From Prochlorococcus sp. AG-409-P01 (GTDB lineage Bacteria > Cyanobacteriota > Cyanobacteriia > PCC-6307 > Cyanobiaceae), in NCBI GenBank assembly GCA_003215335.1, contig QCKM01000001.1, forward strand, positions 186,001 through 250,000: a stretch of 64,000 nucleotides of DNA, in the 5' to 3' direction. Shown here piece by piece: positions 9,488-19,601 of this stretch (position 1 is its first letter; each line of letters opens with the position of its first letter). The position numbers were made by a program, and so were the translations under genes. The notes beneath the pieces are model-generated. The model saw only the letters and a program-made list of their open reading frames with translations. It was not told where the DNA came from and made no database searches.

Positions 9488-9552
9488 GAATTGGATAATT
9501 GAAGTATCAACGAACCCTAATGATGATTGTTGATACTTCGACTATCCAATTC
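9488..9552. repeat. 24-bp near-perfect inverted repeat upstream of the 6S-like RNA
   Basis: The left arm 9488-9511 and right arm 9529-9552 match at 22 of 24 positions when one is reverse-complemented; the loop is 17 bases. The outer ten bases are GAATTGGATA/TATCCAATTC and the inner 12 are GAAGTATCAAC-like. It lies between rpoD and the putative 6S RNA, so it may be an rpoD 5' leader structure, an operator, or part of the ncRNA promoter region. Confidence 0.6.
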
Positions 9553-9559
9553 GACTCGT

Positions 9560-9750
9560 GCTGTGATGGTTTGGAGCAAAAAAAGAAGAAATGGCTTCTT
9601 TGGTTCATTGCAGAGCTGTCAGGGGCTTTCTCAGACCGGTCGACCGTTTATTGGTATACCAATTTGGTTCAAGCTTCGTGTCTTCCCCACGGACGGAACT
9701 CTGCTTTGTTCCGCCAACAGCCTTTGGGCTGTCCAGCATTTTTATTTTAA
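9560..9750 (+). ncRNA. ssaA: Probable 6S RNA (SsaA)
   Basis: No protein frame explains this stretch, but it folds into one long rod. GGCT 9593-9596 pairs with AGCC 9719-9722, GCAGAG 9610-9615 with CTCTGC 9699-9704, GGGG 9622-9625 with CCCC 9685-9688, and CTT 9626-9628 lies opposite AAG 9671-9673. GACC 9634-9637 pairs with GGTT 9666-9669, GGT 9638-9640 with ACC 9658-9660, and ACC 9643-9645 with GGT 9653-9655. An irregular rod of about 190 bases with a wide central bulge is the shape of 6S RNA, which binds the sigma-70 holoenzyme by mimicking an open promoter. The 3' end carries a terminator-like hairpin plus T-run. Identity as 6S is inferred from shape, size and position; the 5' end is approximate. 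Confidence 0.62.
9717..9748 (+). terminator. Intrinsic terminator of the 6S-like RNA
   Basis: ACAGCC at 9717-9722, loop TTTG, GGCTGT at 9727-9732, then after five bases a T-rich run to 9748. Part of the left arm also pairs with the 5' half of the rod, so terminator and mature fold exclude each other. It lies 12 bases before the priA start. Confidence 0.6.
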
Positions 9751-9759
9751 GAAAAAGTT

Positions 9760-12054
9760 TTGACGTCGGCAAGTCCTGGTTTCGTAAAGCTCGCGTCTAA
9801 GCCTCTTTTAGAAGTTGAGGTCTTACTAGAGGTTGGAAGAGATGGGCGGTCTTTTACCTATCTCGATAGCCATGGATGGGGGGTGTGTTTCGGAGACTTG
9901 GTGACAGTTCGTCTTCAAGACAGATTGATGAACGGCCTTGTTGTTGAGACAAGGGATTCTTCAAGATTTTATGAAGGGCAAGATTTAAAACAATTGCCTG
10001 CTAAATTACGTTTAAAAGCTATTGAGAATATTGTCCAACCATCGGCAGTAGATGCGCTTTGGTTTGATTGGGTTAAGGCAATATCGTTGAAGTGCCATGT
10101 CAGCACGTATCGCATGTTGAAAGCTGCCATGCCAGCAGGTTGGCTTGGTCGCCTTGGCTCTTCACAGAGACCACTAAAAAATAATTGGTGGATTGAGGTA
10201 GATAAATCTGATGATCATTCCAAATCCCTTCCTAAACGGCAAAGGGATTTGCATGTTTGGCTTTTGTCTGTTGGAGGAGGGGCTTGGCAGAAGGATCTTT
10301 TAGCGAAAGGGTTTAGCTTTTCTGTTCTTAAAGGCTTGCTCAAGATGGGCTTGGTCAGTCGTGAACAACGACGATCCCTTGAGATACATAAGACTTCTTT
10401 GACTAGAAATTTTCAAGAAGCCCTTGAGGACCCACAATCTTTGAATAAAGAGCAGGCAAGGGCCATTGAAGCATTTGAATCTTTGCCTAAAGGAAATGCT
10501 CTTTTGCTTTGGGGTGTTACTGGTTCAGGGAAAACAGAGGTTTATCTTCAGTTGGCAGCAAGAGAGCTTGCTAAAGGCAATCATTCTTTGATATTGGCTC
10601 CAGAGATTGGTTTGATCCCTCAGCTTGTCGACCGTTTTCGTAAACGATTTGGGCACAAAGTTTTCGAATACCACAGCGGATGTTCCCATTCGGAAAGATC
10701 TAGGACTTGGAAAACGTGTCTTGAGTCCAATAGCCCATTGGTAATTGTTGGAACTCGCTCAGCAGTGTTTTTGCCATTGAAGCCTTTAGGTTTAATTGTT
10801 CTTGACGAGGAACATGACAGCTCATATAAACAGGAGTCGCCAATGCCTTGTTATCACGCGCGGGACTTGGCTTTGGATCGGGCTAAACGCAATTCTTCAA
10901 AGGTACTGCTTGGGAGCGCCACCCCTTCCTTGTGGACTTGGAAGTACCTGACACCTGATGGGCCAATAGAACTTGCACGACTTACTCAACGTATCTCCGA
11001 GCAACCTTTGCCTCCAGTCTATGTAGTTGATATGCGTCAAGAATTAGCTGATGGTCACCGCCGCCTTGTGAGTCGTCCTTTGATGCAGCGCCTGGAGCGA
11101 TTGCCTCAGGCGAATGCTCAAGCTGTGGTGTTAGTTCCACGCCGAGGATATAGCAGTTTCCTTAGTTGCCGTAGTTGTGGCGAAGTTGTGCAATGTCCCC
11201 ATTGTGATGTGTCAATGACTGTTCATCAGGGGCGAGGAGGTGGGCATTGGCTTCGTTGCCATTGGTGTGATTATCGCTCTGAAGTGTTGTCAAGTTGTCA
11301 TAAATGTGGCTCTAAGGCTTTTAAGCCTTTCGGTGCTGGCACTCAGCGAGTCATGGAGTATTTAGAAAATGAGCTTGAGGGCTTGAGGGTGTTGCGTTTT
11401 GACAGGGATACCACTACAGGAAGGAATGGGCATAGGGAACTCTTGGCTAAATTTGCTTCGGGGGATGCAGATGTACTTGTAGGAACCCAAATGCTTGCCA
11501 AGGGAATGGACTTGCCGCGAGTCACCCTCGCAGCAGTGCTTGCTGCAGATGGTTTGTTGCATCGTCCTGACTTGCAGGCAAGTGAGGAGGCTTTGCAGAT
11601 TTTTATGCAGCTTGCTGGACGTGCAGGACGAGGAGAACGTCCTGGGGAGGTTCTGATTCAGACTTACTGTCCGGATCATCCAGTTATCTCTCATTTCGTT
11701 GATGGGAGATATGAGAAGTTCTTGGAAAAGGAGGCTTGCCTTCGTCGAGAGGCTCAGTTGGTTCCATATAGCAGGGCTTGTCTACTAAGACTTTCTGGAG
11801 ATTCCTCCGCAATGACTGCTACCGCTGCTTCAGCAATTGCAGAGCTGATAAGACCTTTGTGTGAGGCTCAAGGATGGTGCTTGGTAGGACCTGCGCCATC
11901 GATTGTGTCCAGAGTCGCTGGACGTAGTCGATGGCAGCTTTTGCTCCATGGTCCAGAGGACAGTTCTCTCCCTCTTCCAGCAGACTCATTGCTATGGAAG
12001 AATCTGCCTAAAGGAGTGTCTTTGGCGGTGGATCCAGATCCGATACATCTTTGA
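9760..12054 (+). CDS. priA: Primosomal protein N' (replication restart helicase PriA)
   Basis: 764 residues. Reloads the replicative helicase at stalled forks. Walker A is GVTGSGKTEVYL, Walker B/DEAH-like is VLDEEHDSSYK, and motif VI is QLAGRAGRGERPG. The zinc-binding insert has eight cysteines in pairs (CRSC, CPHC, CHWC, CHKC). The TTG at 9760 is the start used here; no ATG or GTG lies near enough upstream, and the first conserved strand (LLEVEVLLEVGRDGRSFTY) begins 15 codons later. The gene starts 12 bases after the ncRNA terminator. Confidence 0.94.
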   Translation: MTSASPGFVKLASKPLLEVEVLLEVGRDGRSFTYLDSHGWGVCFGDLVTVRLQDRLMNGLVVETRDSSRFYEGQDLKQLPAKLRLKAIENIVQPSAVDALWFDWVKAISLKCHVSTYRMLKAAMPAGWLGRLGSSQRPLKNNWWIEVDKSDDHSKSLPKRQRDLHVWLLSVGGGAWQKDLLAKGFSFSVLKGLLKMGLVSREQRRSLEIHKTSLTRNFQEALEDPQSLNKEQARAIEAFESLPKGNALLLWGVTGSGKTEVYLQLAARELAKGNHSLILAPEIGLIPQLVDRFRKRFGHKVFEYHSGCSHSERSRTWKTCLESNSPLVIVGTRSAVFLPLKPLGLIVLDEEHDSSYKQESPMPCYHARDLALDRAKRNSSKVLLGSATPSLWTWKYLTPDGPIELARLTQRISEQPLPPVYVVDMRQELADGHRRLVSRPLMQRLERLPQANAQAVVLVPRRGYSSFLSCRSCGEVVQCPHCDVSMTVHQGRGGGHWLRCHWCDYRSEVLSSCHKCGSKAFKPFGAGTQRVMEYLENELEGLRVLRFDRDTTTGRNGHRELLAKFASGDADVLVGTQMLAKGMDLPRVTLAAVLAADGLLHRPDLQASEEALQIFMQLAGRAGRGERPGEVLIQTYCPDHPVISHFVDGRYEKFLEKEACLRREAQLVPYSRACLLRLSGDSSAMTATAASAIAELIRPLCEAQGWCLVGPAPSIVSRVAGRSRWQLLLHGPEDSSLPLPADSLLWKNLPKGVSLAVDPDPIHL

Positions 12055-12077
12055 ACTTTTTTTGAGTTTTGGTTGGC

Positions 12078-13175
12078 TTAAGGCGGTAGTTCAGGGAAGC
12101 CGAATCCAAGCCTGACGCGGATCGTTTGCAATAGGAGAGTGATCATTAGCAATATGCATATACAAATTGCCCCTATTCCCAGAACACTCCAACGCCAATC
12201 GTGTAGTTCTAGAGTGTTTATTTTCCCGGGCTCTAATACCCAAAGAACTTCAGAGTCATTTTTGATAACAAAGTTTGGGTCCCCAATGAATTTTTGTAGG
12301 CGACTTCTAGGTGTAATTATTACAGACATTTTCAGGCCAGGTAATTCAGGTAACCTCATAAGGTCTACGAATAGCTTTAGGTCTTGCCTGACTCCGATGA
12401 CCCAGTTTTGTTCATCTAAAGTTAAACTGGGCTCATTTATAGAGAGTCCTCCTGCATCAGCACCACTTGAAAATATGCTCTTTAATAATAAATTTGCCTC
12501 TTCTGAATTTAATGTTGGTGATGTAATCTTTTGAGTACCTTCAGAGGTGTTTTTTATATTTACTAACTGCCCATTTTTACCTAAAGAATCTGCTAAATCT
12601 ATTTGCCATGGAAGAAGTTGGTTCGCTGAGCTTTCGACATCCCAGGCAAGTTGCAATCGGTCTGGTCCGCTTAGATTTATTCGCGTAGTAATACTCACGC
12701 AACCACTAAGAAGCATGGTCAGTCCAATTAGGACAACTATTACCAAGGAGATGAAACCTATTTGAAGGGCTTCGGTAGGTCCAGTAGGAGGCAGCTGCTT
12801 TGCTTTTGAGCTCTTAATTGATTGCCTCTTTTTGGACTGTATTGACTTACTTGATATGACACTTGCTTTTAGAATTGGCAATTGAACGGACCAGTTTTTC
12901 GGCCTTTCCAAGCTTGGCGCTTCAAGTACAGAGAGCATTTGTTTGGCAAGTTGGCGTAGCTCGGCGTCTTTGCAGTGGGTAATAAGCCTGCAGGTTTTCA
13001 TGGCTTTCTCTTCCTGCCCTTGTCCCATCCAGGCAGTAACCATAAGCATTCTTACCTCTGCTCCTTCTTTGCTAGGTAAGTGGTATTTCTTGGCTAATGC
13101 TTCAAGTAATTCCAAGCTTTTTCCATATTCCCCACTGCCTAAGGCTGCTTCAGCCGTTGTTAGATCAGGGGGCAT
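12078..13175 (-). CDS. Membrane-anchored protein with N-terminal TPR-like helices and a DUF3153 domain
   Basis: 365 residues. Residues 1-95 form helical hairpins like tetratricopeptide repeats. Residues 110-140 are a Lys/Ser-rich linker. Residues 143-162 form a membrane segment ending in LLSGCVS, which resembles a lipobox set inside the protein. The following beta-rich part matches the cyanobacterial DUF3153 type, and a second membrane segment (ICICILLMITLLLQTI) closes the chain. The middle domain is probably periplasmic or lumenal. Function unknown. It starts three bases from the argB stop on the same strand, so it is likely co-transcribed with argB. Confidence 0.72.
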   Translation of the reverse strand: MPPDLTTAEAALGSGEYGKSLELLEALAKKYHLPSKEGAEVRMLMVTAWMGQGQEEKAMKTCRLITHCKDAELRQLAKQMLSVLEAPSLERPKNWSVQLPILKASVISSKSIQSKKRQSIKSSKAKQLPPTGPTEALQIGFISLVIVVLIGLTMLLSGCVSITTRINLSGPDRLQLAWDVESSANQLLPWQIDLADSLGKNGQLVNIKNTSEGTQKITSPTLNSEEANLLLKSIFSSGADAGGLSINEPSLTLDEQNWVIGVRQDLKLFVDLMRLPELPGLKMSVIITPRSRLQKFIGDPNFVIKNDSEVLWVLEPGKINTLELHDWRWSVLGIGAICICILLMITLLLQTIRVRLGFGFPELPP

Positions 13176-13178
13176 TGC

Positions 13179-14051
13179 TCATCCCCGACCTGCAACCATT
13201 GTTCCTATCCCAGCATCTGTGAAAACTTCTAATAGAAGTGCATGAGGTACACGGCCATCGATGATATGTGCTGCTGATACACCTTGAGATAGGGCTCTAA
13301 TGCAACATTCGGTTTTTGGAGTCATCCCTCCGCTTACGACTCCATTGGAGATGAGTTTCCGCGCTTGGGACAATTTTAATTGCTTAATAAGAGAAGAAGG
13401 GTCATTTTCTTTTTGAAGAATTCCTGGTGTATCAGTTAAGAGTATTAGCTTCTCTGCACCAAGAGCAGCAGCGAGTTCTCCTGCAACAGTATCTGCATTG
13501 ATGTTATGTGATTGTCCCTCAAGCGTTGCAGCAACGCTTGAGATCACGGGGACATAACCTTTGGTTAAGAGTGGCTCTAGTACATCAGAGTCAACCTTTG
13601 CTACATCCCCGACAAGCCCATGACTACCATCTCCCCAAGGGCGTGCTTCTATTAACCCTCCGTCGCTTCCACTAAGACCTACGGCTGGAGCTCCAAGTCG
13701 ATTGAGGCCATTCACGATTTGCTTGTTAACTCTCCCAACCAAAACCATTTCAACTACGTCCATTGTTTTTGAATCGGTAACGCGTAATCCGTCTTTGAAT
13801 GCAGCTGGGATGTCTAATCTTTTGAGCCAATGATTTATTTCGGGCCCCCCTCCATGAACAACAACTGGTTGCACACCTACACTAGAAAGGAGTGCTAGGT
13901 CACGAAAAACTGCTTCTTTAAGAGCCACCTCAACCATTGCGGCTCCACCGTATTTGATGACAATGCGTCTACCTGCAAATCGTTGGATATAAGGCAATGC
14001 TTCGCTTAGGACAGATACCCGCAGCGCATCATCCTCGGAGTGTTTGTTCAA
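13179..14051 (-). CDS. argB: Acetylglutamate kinase
   Basis: 290 residues. Phosphorylates N-acetylglutamate in arginine synthesis; in cyanobacteria it is controlled by PII. Nucleotide- and substrate-binding landmarks are present: VIKYGGAAM near residue 32, [11 protein letters not shown] near 62, and [12 protein letters not shown] near 180. The TTG at 14051 is the most upstream start; a shorter start is possible because the first 15 residues are not conserved. Co-directional with the DUF3153 gene downstream and the DUF2854 gene upstream. Confidence 0.93.
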   Translation of the reverse strand: MNKHSEDDALRVSVLSEALPYIQRFAGRRIVIKYGGAAMVEVALKEAVFRDLALLSSVGVQPVVVHGGGPEINHWLKRLDIPAAFKDGLRVTDSKTMDVVEMVLVGRVNKQIVNGLNRLGAPAVGLSGSDGGLIEARPWGDGSHGLVGDVAKVDSDVLEPLLTKGYVPVISSVAATLEGQSHNINADTVAGELAAALGAEKLILLTDTPGILQKENDPSSLIKQLKLSQARKLISNGVVSGGMTPKTECCIRALSQGVSAAHIIDGRVPHALLLEVFTDAGIGTMVAGRG

Positions 14052-14090
14052 TTCTTTTCCTCCTTGGGGATATCCAATCTGTTCACAGAT

Positions 14091-14663
14091 TTAGTTGTCA
14101 TCATTTTGATGCCTGGATTGCTCGTCGTTTTGGCTTGGGAGAAGCGTCAGATCTAGTGCTTCGGACGATGCAGGCTTGAGCTCTGCTTGTAGACCTTTGG
14201 CAAAAAAACGACCAAGCCGCTCTTTACGCTCTTGCCACCTTTCTATTGATACTCCAGCAGTTTCGAATCTCAGACGTAATCCATACCCTTTGGGTGTAGT
14301 GAGTTCTTCGATTTCGACTAATTGAGGTGGATTGTCATCGTCCCAAAGATTAAGGACTTGAAGTGAACTGTCTAGATGAGCTTTTTGGCCATATCGCCAA
14401 CGTGTTACATCCCCAAGCAGCTTTATTAGTTCTGGAGGGGCTTGTTTTTTTGATTCGCTGTCATTTTTTATTTTATTGAGGTGCTTGGCAGGTGGTAGTT
14501 CTGAAGTTTTTAATGCAAGCCCTCCAATAAATATTGGAAAACCGTAAAAGAGTGTTGGAACACTGAGGTTGGCGGCTCCAGTGGCATAGGCAATGGCTCC
14601 TACAACGGTCAAGGCTGCGCCACTAACTGTGATGAGGTTGCCTGGAGAGAAAAGATCCTTCAT
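14091..14663 (-). CDS. DUF2854 membrane protein (cyanobacteria/plastid family)
   Basis: 190 residues with two N-terminal membrane segments (about 8-28 and 33-50, containing TLFYGFPIFIGGLALK), then a soluble domain. This matches the DUF2854 family shared by cyanobacteria and plant chloroplasts, of unknown function. The C-terminal 25 residues are polar and Asp/Asn-rich. It lies 39 bases upstream of argB on the same strand. Confidence 0.78.
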   Translation of the reverse strand: MKDLFSPGNLITVSGAALTVVGAIAYATGAANLSVPTLFYGFPIFIGGLALKTSELPPAKHLNKIKNDSESKKQAPPELIKLLGDVTRWRYGQKAHLDSSLQVLNLWDDDNPPQLVEIEELTTPKGYGLRLRFETAGVSIERWQERKERLGRFFAKGLQAELKPASSEALDLTLLPSQNDEQSRHQNDDN

Positions 14664-14716
14664 GAGGGATATTGTGGCGTTAGGGGTTTCAAGATGGGGT
14701 CGAAAGTTTTCTTGCT

Positions 14717-14917
14717 ATGGCATTAGACAAACGGCATGACAATCATCTTTCAGAGTTAATTGCTCAACTAGATGAAGATAGGGCTTGGCTGTTGGAACAA
14801 ATTGACAAGGGCCGGTGGTCTGAGTTCCGCCTTGATTTGGCAGCACTGGAGAGAGAATTGGGTCAATTGTTGACTCGAGCCGCAGAGAAGTTTGAGGAAG
14901 ATGGTGGTATCAAATGA
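14717..14917 (+). CDS. Small conserved hypothetical protein, helical
   Basis: 66 residues, charged and almost entirely helix-forming (LSELIAQLDEDRAWLLEQID, then LDLAALERELGQLL). No membrane segment. It reads like a real protein, with an even codon pattern and an ATG start, and sits between divergently and convergently placed genes. No function can be assigned; it could be a small coiled-coil adaptor. Confidence 0.65.
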   Translation: MALDKRHDNHLSELIAQLDEDRAWLLEQIDKGRWSEFRLDLAALERELGQLLTRAAEKFEEDGGIK

Positions 14918-14927
14918 TCAGATTTAA

Positions 14928-15404
14928 TCAAAATGGGATCTCGTCTGTATCAGGAATTAAAGGAGCAGTATTCCAGCTAACGGTCTCTGCCCCATTTTGA
15001 TTGGATTGTTGAGTTGTTTGTTTTTGAACTGGAGCTGGAGGAGCCTGGTTTGTATGTTTGCTGGAAGGAACATCATTGATTGCTTGGTGCGAAGTTCCTT
15101 TCATAGGAAAATCATGCAATCTCGAAAGTGTGAACTCGGCACGTTTCTCTTTCGTCCCATCTTGGCGAGGAACAGTGTTCATCCGCAAACGCCCCTCTAC
15201 CACTACTCTCTGACCTATTCCTATGCGGCTTTGAAGTTCTTGAGCAAGATTGCCCCACCCCACCACTTTCAGCGTCCCAGGGGGGTCTTCTGCTCGCAGA
15301 CCAGCAAAACGCACTTCTACTTCTGCAATTGGCGTTTGTTTGTCTTGGGTGTAACGAACCGTTGGGGTTCCTGTTACTTCCACTTCAAGCAAGCAGTGAT
15401 TCAT
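14928..15404 (-). CDS. ssb: Single-stranded DNA-binding protein
   Basis: 158 residues from the ATG at 15404 (an upstream start eight codons earlier is not conserved). The N-terminal 105 residues form the OB-fold (CLLEVEVTGTPTVRYT, VVGWGNLAQELQ, GQRVVVEGRL). A Gln/Pro/Thr-rich linker follows, and the acidic tail ends DTDEIPF, the partner-binding tip of bacterial SSBs. Divergent from cobK; the two starts are only about 27 bases apart. Confidence 0.92.
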   Translation of the reverse strand: MNHCLLEVEVTGTPTVRYTQDKQTPIAEVEVRFAGLRAEDPPGTLKVVGWGNLAQELQSRIGIGQRVVVEGRLRMNTVPRQDGTKEKRAEFTLSRLHDFPMKGTSHQAINDVPSSKHTNQAPPAPVQKQTTQQSNQNGAETVSWNTAPLIPDTDEIPF

Positions 15405-15430
15405 TTTCTTCCGTTGGAGTGTGCGCAATC

Positions 15431-16240
15431 TTGACCCAGAGTAGGAGGAATTGCCAGAGAAGCATTTGGCTGTTGTCAGGTACTGGGGAAGGCCCTCGTT
15501 TGGCGGCTCAACTGTCTAGGGCTGGTTGGAAAGTATTTGTAAGTGTGGTCTCTTTTCAGGCAGCATTGCCTTATTCGGATTTGCAATTAGAAGATGTTTG
15601 GGTAGGAGCCTTGGGTGGGGTTGAGGAAATATGTGGCTTAATAAAGCAATCTCGACAAAAATATGGTGGATTTGATTGGGTTGTTGATGCAACTCATCCT
15701 TTTGCAGTTGTAATAAGTGCCCACTTGCAGAAGGCTTGTGAGGATCTTGATCAAAGGCTTCTAAGGCTTGATCGCCCTATTGGCAGTTCTCCAGAGGCCA
15801 GCTTGATTAAGGATTCTGCAGAACTTGCTGGTCAGAAATTACAAGGGAGCAGACTTTTATTAGCCCTTGGCTCTAGACATTTGAATCAGGCTGTTATGTC
15901 TGCTCGTCACGCAGGGGCATTGGTCTTTGCTCGCATACTGCCTTCACCTATGAGTATTCGTAGTGCTCTAGCTAGTCAGATTGAGCCTGGTCATATTGCG
16001 ATGCTTCGTCCTTTGCAAGGTGACCAGCCTGGAGTATTGGAGTCGGCTCTTTGTAGACGGTGGTCTATTACTGCGGTGGTATGTAGGCAGTCGGGCGGGG
16101 ACTCTCAAAATCTATGGCAAGTCATTTGTAAAGAGAATGCACTGAGGCTTTGGTTGATTTCAAGGCCTAAGCAGCAGACTAGTGCTGTTGTCGTCTACTC
16201 AATAGATGAATTATTTAATGAAATATCTATTCAATTATAG
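15431..16240 (+). CDS. cobK: Precorrin-6A reductase (CobK/CbiJ)
   Basis: NADPH-dependent reductase of the cobalamin corrin ring. Family signatures are IWLLSGTGEGPRLAAQL near the N-terminus, WVVDATHPFAVVISAHLQKAC, and RLDRP. The open frame extends upstream into ssb on the other strand; the most plausible starts are the TTG at 15431 or the GTG at 15419, giving about 270 residues, near the family length of about 250. A good AGGAGG lies inside the first codons, so the start could be slightly further downstream. Confidence 0.85.
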   Translation: MTQSRRNCQRSIWLLSGTGEGPRLAAQLSRAGWKVFVSVVSFQAALPYSDLQLEDVWVGALGGVEEICGLIKQSRQKYGGFDWVVDATHPFAVVISAHLQKACEDLDQRLLRLDRPIGSSPEASLIKDSAELAGQKLQGSRLLLALGSRHLNQAVMSARHAGALVFARILPSPMSIRSALASQIEPGHIAMLRPLQGDQPGVLESALCRRWSITAVVCRQSGGDSQNLWQVICKENALRLWLISRPKQQTSAVVVYSIDELFNEISIQL

Positions 16241-16269
16241 GAAACAATTCTGACTGAGATGAATCCTTT

Positions 16270-16626
16270 ATGACTGAAGTAAACTTTGAATCCTCTTTGT
16301 TACTTGTCCTGACTACTGAGTCCGATATTGTTCGGGCAGAAAACTTGGCGAAAAGTCTTTTGGAAAAAAGGCTTGTGGCTTGCGCAAGCTTTCATGATGT
16401 TTGCTCTCTGTATTGGTGGAAAGGGAATTTGGAGAAAAGCAAAGAAGTTCAACTATTGCTTAAAACAACACCGAATCGACTTCAGGAATTGAGTGAGGCG
16501 GTTCATGAATTGCATAGTTATCAAACACCAGAATTGATTATCTTTCAGACATCAGCAAGCCAGAATTATTTGGAATGGGTAAAAGAATCTGTTGCCATTC
16601 ATGTAGATAATGACTCTATTGAGTAG
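16270..16626 (+). CDS. cutA: CutA1 divalent-cation tolerance protein
   Basis: 118 residues. Family signatures are LLVLTTESDIVRAENLAKSLLEKRLVACAS, SLYWWKGNLEKSKEVQLLLKT and the C-terminal YLEWVKESV. CutA1 is a very stable trimer linked to copper tolerance in E. coli; its job in cyanobacteria is unsettled. It follows cobK on the same strand after 29 bases. Confidence 0.92.
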   Translation: MTEVNFESSLLLVLTTESDIVRAENLAKSLLEKRLVACASFHDVCSLYWWKGNLEKSKEVQLLLKTTPNRLQELSEAVHELHSYQTPELIIFQTSASQNYLEWVKESVAIHVDNDSIE

Positions 16627-16629
16627 GTA

Positions 16630-17640
16630 TTAGCCCAAGTGCTTTTGTAAAATTTGAGGAAGAGAGACTTGGCAGCGAGGCCCTAGTTGGGTGACTACTT
16701 GACCAGCACAAATAGAGCCCATCTTTCCGCAATTTTGTAGAGATTCTCCACTCGTGTAGCCATATAGGAATCCTCCTGCGTAAAGATCTCCTGCTCCAGT
16801 GGTGTCAATTAGTTCTCCCAGCTTGTAGGAAGGGATTTCCCAGGTTTTTTCTCCTTCAATCACCACAGAGCCTTTTTCTCCACAAGTGATTGCCGCGACT
16901 TGACAAATATTTCTGACTTTGTTTATTGCGTTGTTGAGGTTGTCACTTTGATAGAGAGAGAGTATTTCAGCTTCGTTAGCAAAAAGAATATCTACATGGT
17001 GGTCCAATAGTTTTAAAAAGCTATCGCGATGTCTATCAACGCAAAAGGAATCAGAAAGTGATAGGGCAATTTGTCCTCCCGCATTTCGGGAGGTTTCTGC
17101 TGCTTTGATGAAGGCTCTTTGAGCGGGAGGACTATCCCATAAATATCCCTCTAGATATAGGATCTTGGCCTCTTTTACTCTCGAAAGATCTAAATCCTTA
17201 GGCTCTAGATCTACTGATGCCCCTAAATAAGTACACATTGTCCGTTGGGCATCTTGCGTAACCAGAATTAAGCATCTAGCTGTAGGGGGACCATCTTGGG
17301 AGGGTGGAGTGTCAAACAATGCGCCCACTGACCGGATGTCATGAGAAAAAATTCTTCCAAGCTGATCATTTTTGACCCGGCCTATAAAGCCAGCTTTTCT
17401 GCCTAGTTGGGCAACCCCATGCAGGGTGTTTGCTGCAGACCCTCCAGAGGTCTCTAGGCCTGGACCGCATTGCAAATAGAGTCTTTCAGCCTGCGATTCA
17501 TTCACCAAGGTCATACTTCCTTTTTTTAGGGAATGTGCATTTAGAAAAGTTTCATCGGTTTGAACCAAAATATCGACTATTGCATTGCCTATCCCGATTA
17601 CATCGAGAGGCTTATTACTAAATCTTTGTGTTCTCGACAT
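16630..17640 (-). CDS. PfkB-family sugar/nucleoside kinase (adenosine-kinase-like)
   Basis: 336 residues from the ATG at 17640, which is preferred over one 14 codons upstream because MSRTQRFSNKPLDVIGIGNAIVD starts the conserved part. Landmarks are SGGSAANTLHGVAQLG near residue 60 and the catalytic DTTGAGDLYAGGFLYG near 280, whose Asp is the base. These proteins phosphorylate a sugar or nucleoside with ATP. The substrate is not certain; adenosine kinase is the usual annotation of close relatives, and the neighbouring purA (AMP synthesis) fits a purine role. Confidence 0.82.
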   Translation of the reverse strand: MSRTQRFSNKPLDVIGIGNAIVDILVQTDETFLNAHSLKKGSMTLVNESQAERLYLQCGPGLETSGGSAANTLHGVAQLGRKAGFIGRVKNDQLGRIFSHDIRSVGALFDTPPSQDGPPTARCLILVTQDAQRTMCTYLGASVDLEPKDLDLSRVKEAKILYLEGYLWDSPPAQRAFIKAAETSRNAGGQIALSLSDSFCVDRHRDSFLKLLDHHVDILFANEAEILSLYQSDNLNNAINKVRNICQVAAITCGEKGSVVIEGEKTWEIPSYKLGELIDTTGAGDLYAGGFLYGYTSGESLQNCGKMGSICAGQVVTQLGPRCQVSLPQILQKHLG

Positions 17641-17706
17641 GACATGCTGAGGGTTAATAGTTTGAACGCTCAATCCATGCAACCCATGGTTGACAGAGAA
17701 AAGAGC

Positions 17707-19086
<1,380 letters not shown>

Positions 19087-19112
19087 TCAAAAAACTGAAT
19101 TGAAGGTTATCT

Positions 19113-19550
19113 TTAGCTACCTTTCTCTACCATTCGACCAGCCTCTTCAAACTCTTTGTTAAGGCGATTCTTGAGCTTCTCTGGAATTGGACGGTTTGCT
19201 GAGTTTTTGTAATGACCGGCCAGCGAATTCAGGGCAGTTTGCATTGTTGTGAAGGAAGGCAAGTTGCTCACATTTGTTCGATTCCTATAAACAGATATAT
19301 AGTCTGTAATTAAAGTGACTGCCTCACTTTCGGCAGAAGCATGACCTTCTGAATCTTGGGGTAAAGCAATGGTTTCCTTAAGGCTATTTACCACTTCCAA
19401 AGTGTCATTTACGTAGTCGCCTGACATTGGAGAGCGAAGGGCTGCTTCAGCACTATCGGTTGATGAGACAAGCAATAAAGTCAGGCTTAGGCAGAGAGCT
19501 ACAGCTGCTCCCATCAGCCTCTTAAATAGCCGATGCAAGACAGCGGTCAT
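19113..19550 (-). CDS. psb27: Photosystem II assembly/repair protein Psb27
   Basis: 145 residues. Binds the lumenal side of CP43 in assembling photosystem II. It has a hydrophobic export signal (about 8-36) and then the four-helix Psb27 domain, with YVNDTLEVVNSLKETI, AVTLITDYISVYRNR and GRMVEKGS. Unlike the lipoprotein form of freshwater cyanobacteria, no Cys sits at the cleavage point (SSTDSAEAALRS), so it is probably released into the lumen rather than lipid-anchored. Adjacent to proS with a 51-base gap, same strand. Confidence 0.9.
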   Translation of the reverse strand: MTAVLHRLFKRLMGAAVALCLSLTLLLVSSTDSAEAALRSPMSGDYVNDTLEVVNSLKETIALPQDSEGHASAESEAVTLITDYISVYRNRTNVSNLPSFTTMQTALNSLAGHYKNSANRPIPEKLKNRLNKEFEEAGRMVEKGS

Positions 19551-19601
19551 TTTAAAAAAAGCAATTACAGAGACTCTAGGGGTGCGGTTGGCCGAATTGC
19601 T

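Noticed and set aside
9499-9800. Three overlapping plus-strand frames of 69-83 codons
   Set aside because: They overlap each other in different frames, end inside priA or its upstream region, have no conserved look, and the stretch is better explained as a structured RNA.
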